Part shown: in pieces, positions 29,508 to 38,226 of the stretch
How the letters are laid out: each line of letters begins with the position of its first letter
How positions within the stretch are numbered: position 1 is the stretch's first letter
Assembly: GCF_000760215.1 (NCBI RefSeq)
Contig: NZ_JNAW01000003.1
Span: 62,001 to 126,000, forward strand
Reading direction: 5' to 3'
DNA from: Prochlorococcus sp. MIT 0603
GTDB taxonomy: Bacteria; Cyanobacteriota; Cyanobacteriia; PCC-6307; Cyanobiaceae
DNA: 64,000 nucleotides
Notes under the pieces: generated by a model
Told to the model about the DNA's origin: nothing
Database searches by the model: none
The model's input: only the letters and a program-made list of their open reading frames with translations
Translations under genes and position numbers: made by a program

Positions 29508-30482
29508 ATGACAGAAGCAAAGTCTTCTGGAAGGTTTTCTATTGATTTGCCTGATACAGATGCTGCAATAGCACTTGCGGGGGCAGGCCAATCAATACTT
29601 CATAAGCTAGAAAAACTTACTGGAGCTTCAATTGTCTTAAGAGGCTTAAGGCTTGAGATAAGAGGGCTTTCCAATCAACTTGAGAAAGCAGCTGCCTTGA
29701 TTGAGTTAATGCGACCGGTTTGGCAAGAAGGTCAAGCTATTTCTGATGTAGATATTAAAGCTGCTCTAAATTCTATTGATACCGGGCAAAGATCAGATTA
29801 TGCATCACTGGGGGATCAGGTTTTAGCAAGAAGTCAACGGGGGAATCTTCTAAGGCCAAGAACTCTTAGGCAAAAAGCCTACCTGGACGCGATGGAAGGT
29901 CATGATTTAACATTTTCTTTGGGGCCAGCAGGCACAGGTAAAACATTTCTTGCAACTGTTTTAGCTGTTCGAATGCTTTCAGAGAGAAGAATCGAGAAAA
30001 TTATATTAACCAGACCAGCTGTTGAAGCTGGCGAAAGATTAGGTTTCTTACCAGGAGATCTTCAACAGAAAGTAGACCCATATTTAAGGCCACTTTATGA
30101 TGCTCTGCATTCTTTGCTTGGCTTGGAAAAAACATCAGTTTTATTTGAGAAAGGGATTATTGAAGTTGCTCCTTTGGCATATATGCGAGGAAGAACACTA
30201 GAAGATGCTTTTGTAATTCTTGATGAGGCTCAAAATACAACTTCATCACAAATGAGAATGGCTCTTACTCGCTTAGGAGAAAGATCTCGGATGGTTGTAA
30301 CAGGGGATATTACTCAAATCGACCTTCCATCAGGACAAGTCAGTGGCCTTGTGGAAGCCATAGAAATGCTAAAGAAAGTTAAAGGGATTTCCATCTGCCA
30401 TCTAACTTCTGCTGATATTGTTCGCCATCAACTTGTTCAACGAATAGTAGATGCTTATGAGAAAAAAACGAAAAGTTCGTGA
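29508..30482 (+). CDS. phoH: PhoH-family ATPase
   Basis: A PhoH-like P-loop ATPase with an N-terminal KH-like region (about residues 20-90) and the ATPase domain with Walker A LGPAGTGKTFLA (about 142-153), VEAGERLGFLPGD and Walker B AFVILDEAQNT. The 324-residue form is the chromosomal PhoH/YbeZ type linked to RNA metabolism and ribosome maturation, not the short phage PhoH. Seven bases separate it from rpsP, and era is 1.4 kb downstream, in line with a translation-related role. Confidence 0.93.
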   Translation: MTEAKSSGRFSIDLPDTDAAIALAGAGQSILHKLEKLTGASIVLRGLRLEIRGLSNQLEKAAALIELMRPVWQEGQAISDVDIKAALNSIDTGQRSDYASLGDQVLARSQRGNLLRPRTLRQKAYLDAMEGHDLTFSLGPAGTGKTFLATVLAVRMLSERRIEKIILTRPAVEAGERLGFLPGDLQQKVDPYLRPLYDALHSLLGLEKTSVLFEKGIIEVAPLAYMRGRTLEDAFVILDEAQNTTSSQMRMALTRLGERSRMVVTGDITQIDLPSGQVSGLVEAIEMLKKVKGISICHLTSADIVRHQLVQRIVDAYEKKTKSS

Positions 30483-30551
30483 CATCCGCACAAAAATAAT
30501 CGCGCAAATATTATTTTTCTGTCAAAGTATTAATTAATTACTTGGATACAG

Positions 30552-31289
30552 ATGCCAGCAAGTAGCAATTTTCAGCAAGCCATTCGAGATGCTCAATCGA
30601 GCTCTTTAGTAGGCCCAAATGTAGTTAATAAAGCTTTGCCTTATGTAGGCGGAGGAATGGTCCTTACTGCACTTGGAGTATTAAGTGGATTATCCTTATT
30701 GGCTTCTAACCCTGGACTATTTCAACCACTTTCTTTTGTGGCATTAATTGCAGAATTGGTTCTGTTTTTTATGGCAACTAGTGCAGCAAACAATGCGAAT
30801 AATTCAAAAGCATTGCCGTTGTTAACAGCTTTTAGTTTATTAACTGGTTTCACTTTAAGTGGAATTGTTGCCATTGCTATTGGTACAGCAGGGATAGGTT
30901 CAGTAGGGACAGCAGCTTTCGCAACTGGAATAACTTTTGTAATAGCCTCCAGTGTAGGAAGGCGGATGAGCGACAGTGTTGGACAAGCCTTAAGTGGGGC
31001 AGTAGGACTAGGCCTTATTGGATTGTTAATTGCAATGGTTGTCCAATTAATAGGAGGTTTCTTTGTTCCTGGAATGTTCGGTGGAACAGGTTTTGAGTTA
31101 ATGATTGCTGGATTTGGAACTGTTCTTTTTGTTGCGATGTCCTTTGTTGATTTTTATACAATGCCTCGCAGGTATAACGATGAACAATACCTTGCTGGTG
31201 CATTAGGTATGTATTTGACTTATATAAACTTGTTTGTTTTCATTCTTCGTTTAATCATTGCTCTTCAAGGAGGTGGAAGAAGAGATTAA
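30552..31289 (+). CDS. Bax inhibitor-1/YccA family membrane protein
   Basis: A 245-residue integral membrane protein with about seven hydrophobic helices. It has the typical short polar N-terminus, Gly/Ala-rich helices (LTAFSLLTGFTLSGIVAIAIG) and the family end with YLAGALGMYLTYINLFVFILRLI. YccA in E. coli modulates FtsH; FtsH is encoded in the same window but not adjacent. Function in cyanobacteria is unknown. Confidence 0.86.
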   Translation: MPASSNFQQAIRDAQSSSLVGPNVVNKALPYVGGGMVLTALGVLSGLSLLASNPGLFQPLSFVALIAELVLFFMATSAANNANNSKALPLLTAFSLLTGFTLSGIVAIAIGTAGIGSVGTAAFATGITFVIASSVGRRMSDSVGQALSGAVGLGLIGLLIAMVVQLIGGFFVPGMFGGTGFELMIAGFGTVLFVAMSFVDFYTMPRRYNDEQYLAGALGMYLTYINLFVFILRLIIALQGGGRRD

Positions 31290-31312
31290 TTCTTATTTAT
31301 CTTTTTCTCCAT

Positions 31313-31342
31313 AAAAGGGAAGCATTTCGCTTCCCTTTTTTA
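31313..31342. terminator. Strong intrinsic terminator, probably bidirectional
   Basis: An 11-bp perfect stem, AAAAGGGAAGC (31313-31323) with GCTTCCCTTTT (31329-31339), closes an ATTTC loop and runs into a T tract on the plus strand; the A tract on the other side gives a T tract for the minus strand. It lies in the 55-base gap between the BI-1 gene (plus) and the hypothetical gene (minus), so it can serve both. It is the clearest intrinsic terminator I found in the window. Confidence 0.9.
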
Positions 31343-31344
31343 TT

Positions 31345-31863
31345 TTAATTTTCTGCAATTGAATTAATTACCATAGCTATCTCTTTTTTCTGTTCATTAT
31401 CATAATTCCAAGTACTAAAGAATTTAACATCTTTTCCACTGTCTTCAGTTGCAAGTAATAAGCTCTCAAGCCTATCTTTAACCAAGTAAGGTTCAAGTAA
31501 TCTTAAAAGGTCAATACATCTTCTTTTTATTCTTTCAGAGCCAACCTGCTGTATTGTTTTTTTATCTTGTTGATGTTGATATGCCATTGCAGTGCTCATG
31601 ACAAGGTTTTTAGCGGTTAGATCAACAACCATTTTTCCAGTATTCCTTAAAACAAAAACAAGCGCATCAGGAAGTCTATCCATTAAAGGGGAGTCACTAG
31701 AAAGACTAAAAACAAAAAAGCCCCTGGCTCCATTAATAGTTTCAAGCAATTCAGATACCCTATCTGCTAAAACCTCATCACTTAGCTCACCTGATTCCCA
31801 AGCAGTGCACCATAAAGATGACGCACTAATGGCCTCTTCAAAACTAGGTTCTTTCTTTTTCAT
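31345..31863 (-). CDS. Conserved cyanobacterial protein, function unknown
   Basis: A 172-residue soluble protein, mostly helical, without signal peptide or membrane segment. It has WCTAWESGELSDEVLADRV near the N-terminus, NGARGFFVFSLSSDSPLMDRLP in the middle, and a motif-free helical C-terminal half. I recognise it only as a protein conserved in marine picocyanobacteria. It diverges from era (48 bases between start codons) and is separated from the BI-1 gene by a strong terminator. Confidence 0.75.
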   Translation of the reverse strand: MKKKEPSFEEAISASSLWCTAWESGELSDEVLADRVSELLETINGARGFFVFSLSSDSPLMDRLPDALVFVLRNTGKMVVDLTAKNLVMSTAMAYQHQQDKKTIQQVGSERIKRRCIDLLRLLEPYLVKDRLESLLLATEDSGKDVKFFSTWNYDNEQKKEIAMVINSIAEN

Positions 31864-31911
31864 ACTTAATTTCTCTTTGGGGTCAATCTATTTGAGGTAA
31901 ATTCTTAGAGC

Positions 31912-32856
31912 ATGTCATCATTTGATCCTCCTACAAAAAATTTTCGATCAGGGTTTATCGCTTTGATTGGCAGACCGAATGTGGGGAAATCTACTTTGAT
32001 GAATCAATTAGTAGGGGAAAAAGTTGCAATTACATCGCCAATTGCTCAGACAACTCGTAACAGATTAAGAGCTATTTTGACAACTTCCAAGGCACAATTA
32101 GTTTTTGTAGACACACCAGGAATCCATAAACCCCATCATTTACTTGGTGAAAGGTTGGTAGCAAGCTCTCGAAAGGTCATAGGAGAGGTGGATAGTATTA
32201 TGCTAATTCTTGACGCTAATGATCCCCCAGGTAGAGGGGATTCATTTATTGTCGATTTACTTAAAGCTCAAAAGCAACATGTATTTATTGTCTTGAATAA
32301 ATGGGATTTAGTCGGAGAAAATAATCGTAAAGATAGATTGAAAGAATATGAGTTTGTTATTGGCAAGAATAATTGGCCAATTTGTTGTTGCAGTGCAATT
32401 AATGGAGACGGTTGCGATGGCTTGATAGAAAAAATTTCCAACTCTTTACCAACTGGACCTTACCTGTATCCCTTAAATGTCAAATCTGATCAACCTGAAA
32501 AACTATTATTGGGCGAGCTTATTCGCGAGCAGGTTTTACTAAGGACAAAGGAGGAAGTCCCTCATAGTGTTGCGGTAAGTATTGAGCGAATAGAAGAAGT
32601 TCCAAAAAGCCAATCAAACAACAAAATTTCTTCAAAGACTGCCATATTAGCAACAGTATTAGTAGAACGTAAAAGTCAGAAAGGGATATTAATTGGGAAA
32701 GGAGGTTCTATGTTAAAAGCGATTGGGAAGGGAGCGAGGCTTCAAATGCAGAAATTGATCAATGGTCCTGTATATCTTGAGCTTTTTGTAAAGGTTGTCC
32801 CTAATTGGCGAAGCAAACCGGCAAGGTTGTCTGAGTTGGGATATGAAGAAAAATAA
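31912..32856 (+). CDS. era: GTPase Era
   Basis: A ribosome-assembly GTPase that binds 16S rRNA. G1 IGRPNVGKSTLMNQL, G3 FVDTPGIHKPHHLLGE and G4 LNKWDLVG lie in the N-terminal domain, and the C-terminal KH domain contains GILIGKGGSMLKAIGKGAR. 314 residues. trmD follows after 6 bases, so the two are co-transcribed. Confidence 0.97.
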   Translation: MSSFDPPTKNFRSGFIALIGRPNVGKSTLMNQLVGEKVAITSPIAQTTRNRLRAILTTSKAQLVFVDTPGIHKPHHLLGERLVASSRKVIGEVDSIMLILDANDPPGRGDSFIVDLLKAQKQHVFIVLNKWDLVGENNRKDRLKEYEFVIGKNNWPICCCSAINGDGCDGLIEKISNSLPTGPYLYPLNVKSDQPEKLLLGELIREQVLLRTKEEVPHSVAVSIERIEEVPKSQSNNKISSKTAILATVLVERKSQKGILIGKGGSMLKAIGKGARLQMQKLINGPVYLELFVKVVPNWRSKPARLSELGYEEK

Positions 32857-32862
32857 AAACCA

Positions 32863-33648
32863 ATGAGCATATATCAACTTGAGGTTATCAGCCTCTCACC
32901 AAAGTCTTTTGAAAGCATGATTGAGCTTGGCGTAATTGGACGTTCCTTAACTCGAGGAGTAGCCAAGCTAAATATATATAATCCTCGTGATTTCACTAAG
33001 GACGTCTATCACAAAGTAGATGATCAGCCATATGGTGGTGGAGTCGGCATGGTCCTAAAGCCGGAACCATTTTTCAATGCATATGATTCTATTCCTGTTT
33101 CACCAAAGAGAAGGGTCTTAATGATGACTCCACAAGGTCGGCGACTATCACAACAAGATTTATGGAGATGGGCTAGAACATATGAACAGCTTGTGTTTAT
33201 TTGTGGTCAATATGAAGGGTTTGATGAGCGAATCAGGAGCCTTGCCGATGAAGAGATTTCTCTAGGGGATTTTGTTTTAACTGGAGGTGAATTGGCAGCA
33301 ATGTCAATTATTAATGGGGTCTTACGTTTACTTCCTGGCACTATTGGCAGTCCAGAATCTCTGATTGAAGAGAGTCACTCAGACTTATTACTTGAACATC
33401 CACATTACACACGTCCACCAAATTACCGAAATCTTGAAGTCCCCAAAATATTAAGAAGCGGTAATCATTCAGCCATTAATAAATGGAGACAGGAAAAGAA
33501 AGAACTTCGAACAAAAGAACGCAGACCAGAGCTGTATGAACAATGGGTGGAAAAACAGGCAGTTCATAAGTCAACAATAGAACTTACTGGCTTTAATACA
33601 TTGCATTTGAGGATAGGGAACGAATACTATAATTACCCCGACTGGTAG
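32863..33648 (+). CDS. trmD: tRNA (guanine-N1-)-methyltransferase TrmD
   Basis: A SPOUT enzyme that makes m1G37. It has DDQPYGGGVGMVLKPEP, the SAM-binding knot with CGQYEGFDERI and LGDFVLTGGELAA, and the end motif EHPHYTRPP. The 261 residues include about 25 extra C-terminal residues of low similarity. It is the last core gene before the AT-rich insertion at 33.7-36.1 kb. Confidence 0.97.
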   Translation: MSIYQLEVISLSPKSFESMIELGVIGRSLTRGVAKLNIYNPRDFTKDVYHKVDDQPYGGGVGMVLKPEPFFNAYDSIPVSPKRRVLMMTPQGRRLSQQDLWRWARTYEQLVFICGQYEGFDERIRSLADEEISLGDFVLTGGELAAMSIINGVLRLLPGTIGSPESLIEESHSDLLLEHPHYTRPPNYRNLEVPKILRSGNHSAINKWRQEKKELRTKERRPELYEQWVEKQAVHKSTIELTGFNTLHLRIGNEYYNYPDW

Positions 33649-33732
33649 TGATAATAGAGTTTTATGATAAAGATATGAAAAAATGTCGAATTTAGTTGAA
33701 AATCTAATCAGACGATTTGTTTAGAGTTTAGT

Positions 33733-34599
33733 TTAAGTAATTTTTTTGCAATCAATAATAAAAGTGGATGCCAAGAAGAAACCTCTCCAATCTAATGGGT
33801 TTTCTATTTTCCATGAAATTTCTCTAAAATAATTTTTATCGAATGTTTCAAATAAAGGTGGTAGTGCGTGAAAATGATAAAAATATATACCTTCCACGGA
33901 CAAACCTAATTCTGCCATTTCATCAGCAATAGTTAAAGGATTATGAGGTATATGATTATAAACACCTTCTTCATCAATGTTTTTTTTAAGCCTTATTTTG
34001 TTTCTATCAGTAAAGTCTTTTGTTAAATCGTTGTATTTATCCTTCCATTCTTCTTTTAACTTTTCAACTTCATAAATTTCATCTAATAATTTTTTTGTAT
34101 AATTATTTAAAGTAACTAGATCAAATAACCTGTTTCTTAATGAAAAAATTAATCTACCATTCTCTTTTAATATTTTTTTCTGGTTTAAGAGTGTTTGATT
34201 AACATTTTTAGAATAATAAAAAGCTCCCATACCAAGTATACAATCAACGGAATTGTTTTTAACTACTTTTGGATTTTCAAAATCATCATGAAACACTAAA
34301 TCAGGTGAGAATTTGTTTTTTTTTAGATTTTCTTTTGCTTCTAAAACCATATTCTTTGCTTTATCATAACCAATAATGTCAAAACCTTTCTTTTTAATAT
34401 CTATAAGTGGCATTCCGGCACCACATCCAGCATCAATAATTTTATTTGGTTTATATTTATTTAAAAGTTCTAGAAAAATCTGCTCTCTTTTTACATTAGC
34501 AGGATACGAAATATCAAAATCTAATTTTTTATACATATCAGAATATTCTTTAACTTCATTTTCTCTATTGAAAAATTGAAAAGCGTCTGTTTCTTGCAT
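33733..34599 (-). CDS. SAM-dependent class I methyltransferase in an accessory insertion
   Basis: A Rossmann-fold methyltransferase of 288 residues. Motif I is IIDAGCGAGMPLIDIKKKGF (about residues 54-73), followed by DIIGYDKAKNMVLEAK and NSVDCILGMGAFYYS (motif IV). The residues after about 150 are charged and helical and end with a family-specific domain (LPPLFETFD...WRGFFLAST). The substrate is unknown. Codon use is strikingly AT-rich and Lys/Asn-rich compared with neighbours. It is paired with the DUF4910 gene upstream (21-base gap) and lies between core trmD and ispF, which suggests lateral gain; a sugar or secondary metabolite target is a guess. Confidence 0.8.
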   Translation of the reverse strand: MQETDAFQFFNRENEVKEYSDMYKKLDFDISYPANVKREQIFLELLNKYKPNKIIDAGCGAGMPLIDIKKKGFDIIGYDKAKNMVLEAKENLKKNKFSPDLVFHDDFENPKVVKNNSVDCILGMGAFYYSKNVNQTLLNQKKILKENGRLIFSLRNRLFDLVTLNNYTKKLLDEIYEVEKLKEEWKDKYNDLTKDFTDRNKIRLKKNIDEEGVYNHIPHNPLTIADEMAELGLSVEGIYFYHFHALPPLFETFDKNYFREISWKIENPLDWRGFFLASTFIIDCKKIT

Positions 34600-34620
34600 C
34601 TATTAATAGTTAATTCTCTA

Positions 34621-35910
34621 TTATTCTACTAGATTGTGGCTAAGCAGAATACTATTAATTTTTCTAACAGAAGCTAAATCTAAATCAATTAAATTAGAAA
34701 TCTTTTCTAATGAATTTGTTCCATCAGCATATTGAAGGAAATCCATATAATTTCTGGTTGATTTTTTTAAATTTTTAGTAGATAAATTAGAGTAGAGTCC
34801 TCTTTTACCCATTTGTGGTTCACACATCATTTTACATTTTGGATAAATTCTTTTTAATAATATTTCTATTGATTTTTTTGCAACATTAAATCCTCCAATA
34901 CAACCTTTTAAAGTAACAAGATTGAAATCATCTAATGAAGTATGGTATTCAGGAAATTCACCATATTTTGTCCTAAAAATTGACGAGATTTTCAAATCAA
35001 TACCAGGAGAATTATATTGTCTTTCATCTGAACCTCTTTCTAGGAATGAATACACTTTATAATTTTTTATTTTTAGTAAGTTATATGCTTCAATAATTGC
35101 TTCATCAGAAGGTGAGTTTTGATATTTAGAAAACATGCAAGAATGTTGCCTTTCGTCACCAATGCAAGTAAGGTTATAGCCTCCAATAACATTCTCTTTT
35201 AAATATTGAAGATTTTTACTCAAATAAGATATTGAACCAATTGTTTCTGGAATAAAAATAAATCTTAAAGTTTTGTTTAATTGTTTTTTCTTAAAATGAT
35301 TTATTAATCCCATAGATACTATAGGCCCAGATAACTCATTGTTTGCCATTGAAGGGTGGCATATATATGTAGAAATTAAAATTTCTTTTTTAGATTTACC
35401 TTTTAAAATATATTCGCCATAATTTAAATTGCCCTTTTTGTTTAGGCTTGAATTAATAACAACCTTAAATTTATCATTTGAAGAATATCTCTTATCTAAA
35501 ATTTTATAATCATTATAAGAAATACAAAAACCCCATCTTCTTTTATAATAAGAAGTTATATAAGGTATAGCTTCAGGTTGATCTTTTAAGAAATATAAAT
35601 GTTTAAATAATTCTTTTTTTGTAATATTTTTTTCAATAGGTATTGAGTATCCGACTAAATGTAAGTTATTTTCCTTGAAATCTATAATTTTATTATTATA
35701 TTTATCAAATATATAAGCATCTGTTACATTCCATTCTTCTGGAATATCCCAATCAAAAACTTTTGTCCCTGATTTGATTTTTTTAATTTCCATTTCAGGA
35801 AATTCTTTTTGTATAATATTTAGTGTTTTTCTTACACCATCACCTGTCAAACTTCTTGTAAGAGGGAAAAGTTTTGCTTTAGCAATATTGTAGTATTTTC
35901 TTATAGTCAT
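34621..35910 (-). CDS. DUF4910 (COG4310) aminopeptidase-like protein
   Basis: A 429-residue protein of the aminopeptidase-like family found in polysaccharide and secondary-metabolite clusters. It opens with LFPLTRSLTGDGVRKTL, a family hallmark; the M28-like metal region has STYICHPSMANNELSGP (about residues 194-210), RFIFIPETIGSISYL, and later LERGSDERQYNSPGI and PEYHTSLDDF, giving plausible His/Asp/Glu zinc ligands. The C-terminal 80 residues look like a winged helix. No signal peptide is visible. The biochemical role of this family is not established as far as I know. AT-rich composition matches the adjacent methyltransferase. Confidence 0.85.
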   Translation of the reverse strand: MTIRKYYNIAKAKLFPLTRSLTGDGVRKTLNIIQKEFPEMEIKKIKSGTKVFDWDIPEEWNVTDAYIFDKYNNKIIDFKENNLHLVGYSIPIEKNITKKELFKHLYFLKDQPEAIPYITSYYKRRWGFCISYNDYKILDKRYSSNDKFKVVINSSLNKKGNLNYGEYILKGKSKKEILISTYICHPSMANNELSGPIVSMGLINHFKKKQLNKTLRFIFIPETIGSISYLSKNLQYLKENVIGGYNLTCIGDERQHSCMFSKYQNSPSDEAIIEAYNLLKIKNYKVYSFLERGSDERQYNSPGIDLKISSIFRTKYGEFPEYHTSLDDFNLVTLKGCIGGFNVAKKSIEILLKRIYPKCKMMCEPQMGKRGLYSNLSTKNLKKSTRNYMDFLQYADGTNSLEKISNLIDLDLASVRKINSILLSHNLVE

Positions 35911-36210
35911 ATTAGAATTTTAATATATTAAATCAAACTTAACACGATACAAATAGTATAACTTGCTTCCAAATATTAATGAGAAAAAGCATATAGATAT
36001 ATATAATGAAGAAGTTTAATAATATTATAGAAGAGAGTTGTTAATCAAGTTTTGAAAAAATACTTAAATATAATTAAGTGTTTTGTAAAAAGCGGAGCTA
36101 AATTATTAGCTTGTGAAGGGGGTGAAAGTATCATTAAAGGTTAAATAAAATACACATTTGCGGTTACAGAATAGTTACAGGTTGCTTTATGATGCTCCAA
36201 AACACTTGAT
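35911..36210. other. AT-rich intergenic gap at the right edge of the trmD-ispF insertion
   Basis: Divergent spacer between the DUF4910 gene and ispF, expected to hold both promoters. The only frame that looks at all protein-like is a 30-codon plus-strand reading from a TTG at 36052 to a stop at 36144, ending GAKLLACEGGESIIKG. It has no clear ribosome binding site and may be a gene remnant or chance. I see no repeat, tRNA or integrase that would explain the insertion. Confidence 0.4.
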
Positions 36211-36711
36211 ATGACTAAAACCTTACCAAAGTTCCGTATTGGCAACGGTTATGACATTCATCGTTTAGTTCCAGAGAGGGATCTAATTGTTGGAGGTGTC
36301 AAACTTACTCATCCTGCTGGGCTAGGTCTTGATGGCCATAGTGATGCAGACGTACTTACACATGCTCTAATGGATGCAATGCTTGGGGCACTTTCTTTAG
36401 GTGATATTGGCAAATACTTTCCTCCAGATAATCCCAAGTGGAAAGGTGCTAATAGCTTGCAACTTTTAGCGAAAGTAAATGAACTCATCAAGAATGAAGG
36501 ATGGCAGATAGTAAATATTGATTCTGTTGTCATTGCAGAACGGCCAAAATTAAAGCCTTATATTGATTTGATGAGAAAAAATATTGCTACGAGTATTGGC
36601 TCAAATCCTAGTGATGTGGGTGTTAAGGCAACAACTAATGAATTACTAGGGCCTGAAGGGCGTGAAGAAGGAATTAGTAGCCATGCAATTGTTTTATTAG
36701 AAGAGATATGA
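36211..36711 (+). CDS. ispF: 2-C-methyl-D-erythritol 2,4-cyclodiphosphate synthase
   Basis: An MEP-pathway enzyme of isoprenoid synthesis. Metal ligands are in GYDIHRL (D15, H17) and the active-site loop [15 protein letters not shown] (His near residue 49); GDIGKYFPP and the C-terminal [18 protein letters not shown] are family signatures. 166 residues. It overlaps the next gene by 4 bases (ATGA), and larB follows with another 4-base overlap, forming a tight three-gene operon. Confidence 0.98.
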   Translation: MTKTLPKFRIGNGYDIHRLVPERDLIVGGVKLTHPAGLGLDGHSDADVLTHALMDAMLGALSLGDIGKYFPPDNPKWKGANSLQLLAKVNELIKNEGWQIVNIDSVVIAERPKLKPYIDLMRKNIATSIGSNPSDVGVKATTNELLGPEGREEGISSHAIVLLEEI

Positions 36712-37163
36712 AAGCCTTTCCTTTTAATTTTTTAAGAAAGAAGATTCTTGTTTTAGGGACATCATTGCTATTGGTATTATTCTTGTTTTTTTGCAATACT
36801 CCAATTGTATTTGCTTCAATATCAACTGAGTTGGCCTCTTCAGAATCAACTGTAATTGAATATCTTAAGCTCAATGTTCCTAAACAGAATAGACAAGCTT
36901 GGCTATCGGCAGAGAAACAGAGTTGGGAACCTTGGTTAAAAAAACAAAAGGGTTTTCTGAATCGGAAACTCCTTTGGGACCCTAATAGTGAAGAAGCTAT
37001 ATTGCTGATTTCTTGGGATAGTCGTGCTGCTTGGAAATCAATTCCTCAAAAAGAAATTGACACTGTTCAGCAATTATTTGAAAATATCGCTAAGGACTTA
37101 ACAGCTCAGAGTGACATAAACCCCTTTCCGGTTAAATACGAAAGCGAACTGATACCACAATGA
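36708..37163 (+). CDS. TIGR03792-family cyanobacterial protein, exported
   Basis: A 151-residue protein with an N-terminal hydrophobic segment (about residues 12-32, [20 protein letters not shown]) that serves as a signal peptide or anchor, then a small ferredoxin-like alpha/beta domain ([36 protein letters not shown]) resembling the dimeric ABM-type fold. I recognise it as the TIGR03792 family, unknown in function. It overlaps ispF and larB by 4 bases at each end. Confidence 0.83.
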   Translation: MKAFPFNFLRKKILVLGTSLLLVLFLFFCNTPIVFASISTELASSESTVIEYLKLNVPKQNRQAWLSAEKQSWEPWLKKQKGFLNRKLLWDPNSEEAILLISWDSRAAWKSIPQKEIDTVQQLFENIAKDLTAQSDINPFPVKYESELIPQ

Positions 37164-37822
37164 AAGAGAAAGAGTTCAATCTAGATATTGATCGTCTGCA
37201 GCGATTAAGGATGGTAGAAGCCATTTGGGGAGAAAACAAGTCAATTCAACAAATCAGTAGAATTTTGAAGAGATTGGAAACATCTGATCAATTAGCTTTA
37301 GTAACTAGAGTTAACGAAGAAAAAGCATCAAAGTTAATTTCTGATTTTAAAACCGCTAAATATCATGCTCAAGCATCTTGCTTAACATTAGGGGAACCTG
37401 TTTTAATTAATAAATCATTAGGCGAAGTTTTAGTTGTTACTGGTGGCACAAGTGATCATAGAGTTGCTTCTGAGGCGATTCTTTCCTTGCATTGTCATAG
37501 TGTAAAAACTGATTTATTAATGGATGTAGGCATCTCTGGCCTACATAGACTATTAGGAAATTTAGAGAAATTATCACAAGCAAAAGTTGTTATTGCTTGT
37601 GCTGGGATGGAGGGAGCCCTGCCCACAGTCATTGCAGGATTAATTCCACAACCAGTTATTGGTTTACCAGTATCAGTTGGTTATGGGGTTAGCAATGGAG
37701 GTCATGCTGCACTGCAAAGCATGCTTGGCAGCTGTTCTCCTGGATTATTGGTTGTGAACATTGACAATGGATATGGCGCCGCAATGGCGGCCCTAAGAAT
37801 TCTCAATTCAAGTATTTTGTAA
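37160..37822 (+). CDS. larB: LarB-type nicotinic acid adenine dinucleotide carboxylase / PurE-like
   Basis: A PurE-related protein of 220 residues. The N-terminal helical part (about residues 1-80) is typical of LarB, and the C-terminal PurE-like domain has VVTGGTSDHRVASEA, VVIACAGMEGALPTVIAGL and GLPVSVGYGVSNGGHAALQSML. LarB carboxylates and cleaves NaAD to start nickel-pincer nucleotide synthesis. Older annotations call it AIR carboxylase. LarC, LarE and LarA are not in the window. It is the third gene of the ispF operon. Confidence 0.92.
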   Translation: MKEKEFNLDIDRLQRLRMVEAIWGENKSIQQISRILKRLETSDQLALVTRVNEEKASKLISDFKTAKYHAQASCLTLGEPVLINKSLGEVLVVTGGTSDHRVASEAILSLHCHSVKTDLLMDVGISGLHRLLGNLEKLSQAKVVIACAGMEGALPTVIAGLIPQPVIGLPVSVGYGVSNGGHAALQSMLGSCSPGLLVVNIDNGYGAAMAALRILNSSIL

Positions 37823-37853
37823 ATCAATTTATTATCTGCTCAACAATTTAAGT

Positions 37854-37988
37854 TCAAGTGTTATTTAATTCTAAGACCTGCTCAAGCCACAATTTCATAC
37901 GATAAGTCAGACGACCTTCATGGTATCGAGACAATGCCTCTGCCAATACAGGCGTATTAACCCAATTCAACGATCTTTTTATTCTCAA
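37854..37988 (-). CDS. Proposed small protein (44 residues), function unknown
   Basis: A short frame starting at TTG (37988) and ending in TGA. It reads NWVNTPVLAEALSRYHEGRL and then TYRMKLWLEQVLEL, a well-mixed amphipathic composition with Trp, Tyr, Arg and Glu unlike the AT-driven junk of other gaps. No ATG is available upstream; an in-frame stop lies six codons before the TTG. It shares the strand with the next proposed small gene. Function unknown; existence rests on composition and on the otherwise unexplained 610-base gap. Confidence 0.45.
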   Translation of the reverse strand: MRIKRSLNWVNTPVLAEALSRYHEGRLTYRMKLWLEQVLELNNT

Positions 37989-38058
37989 AGAAGATAATGA
38001 AATTTATAGATTGAATTTGGGCTATAAATAAGTACTTAGCAAGAGGTTGCAAACAAGA

Positions 38059-38226
38059 TCAATCTTGTTTGTCATATTTTGTTCCCAGCCTAGACAATTC
38101 ATTGCTATTACTTTGGGACTCAACATCAAGCAAACGATTGACTAGCTCAGAAAGATCTCTTTGAGCTAATTCACCATTGCTCTCCCACTTCATTGACCGA
38201 GGTTCAGGTTGAGACGAGGCAGACAC
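38059..38226 (-). CDS. Proposed small acidic protein (55 residues), function unknown
   Basis: A GTG-started frame (GTG at 38226, TGA at 38059) encoding a polar, charged peptide: SSQPEPRSMKWESNGELAQR followed by DLSELVNRLLDVE and a Ser/Asn-rich end. The middle would form an amphipathic helix. No membrane segment or known motif. It fills much of the gap between larB and thiS. An internal ATG (M12) is the alternative start. Evidence is composition and gap-filling only. Confidence 0.45.
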   Translation of the reverse strand: MSASSQPEPRSMKWESNGELAQRDLSELVNRLLDVESQSNSNELSRLGTKYDKQD

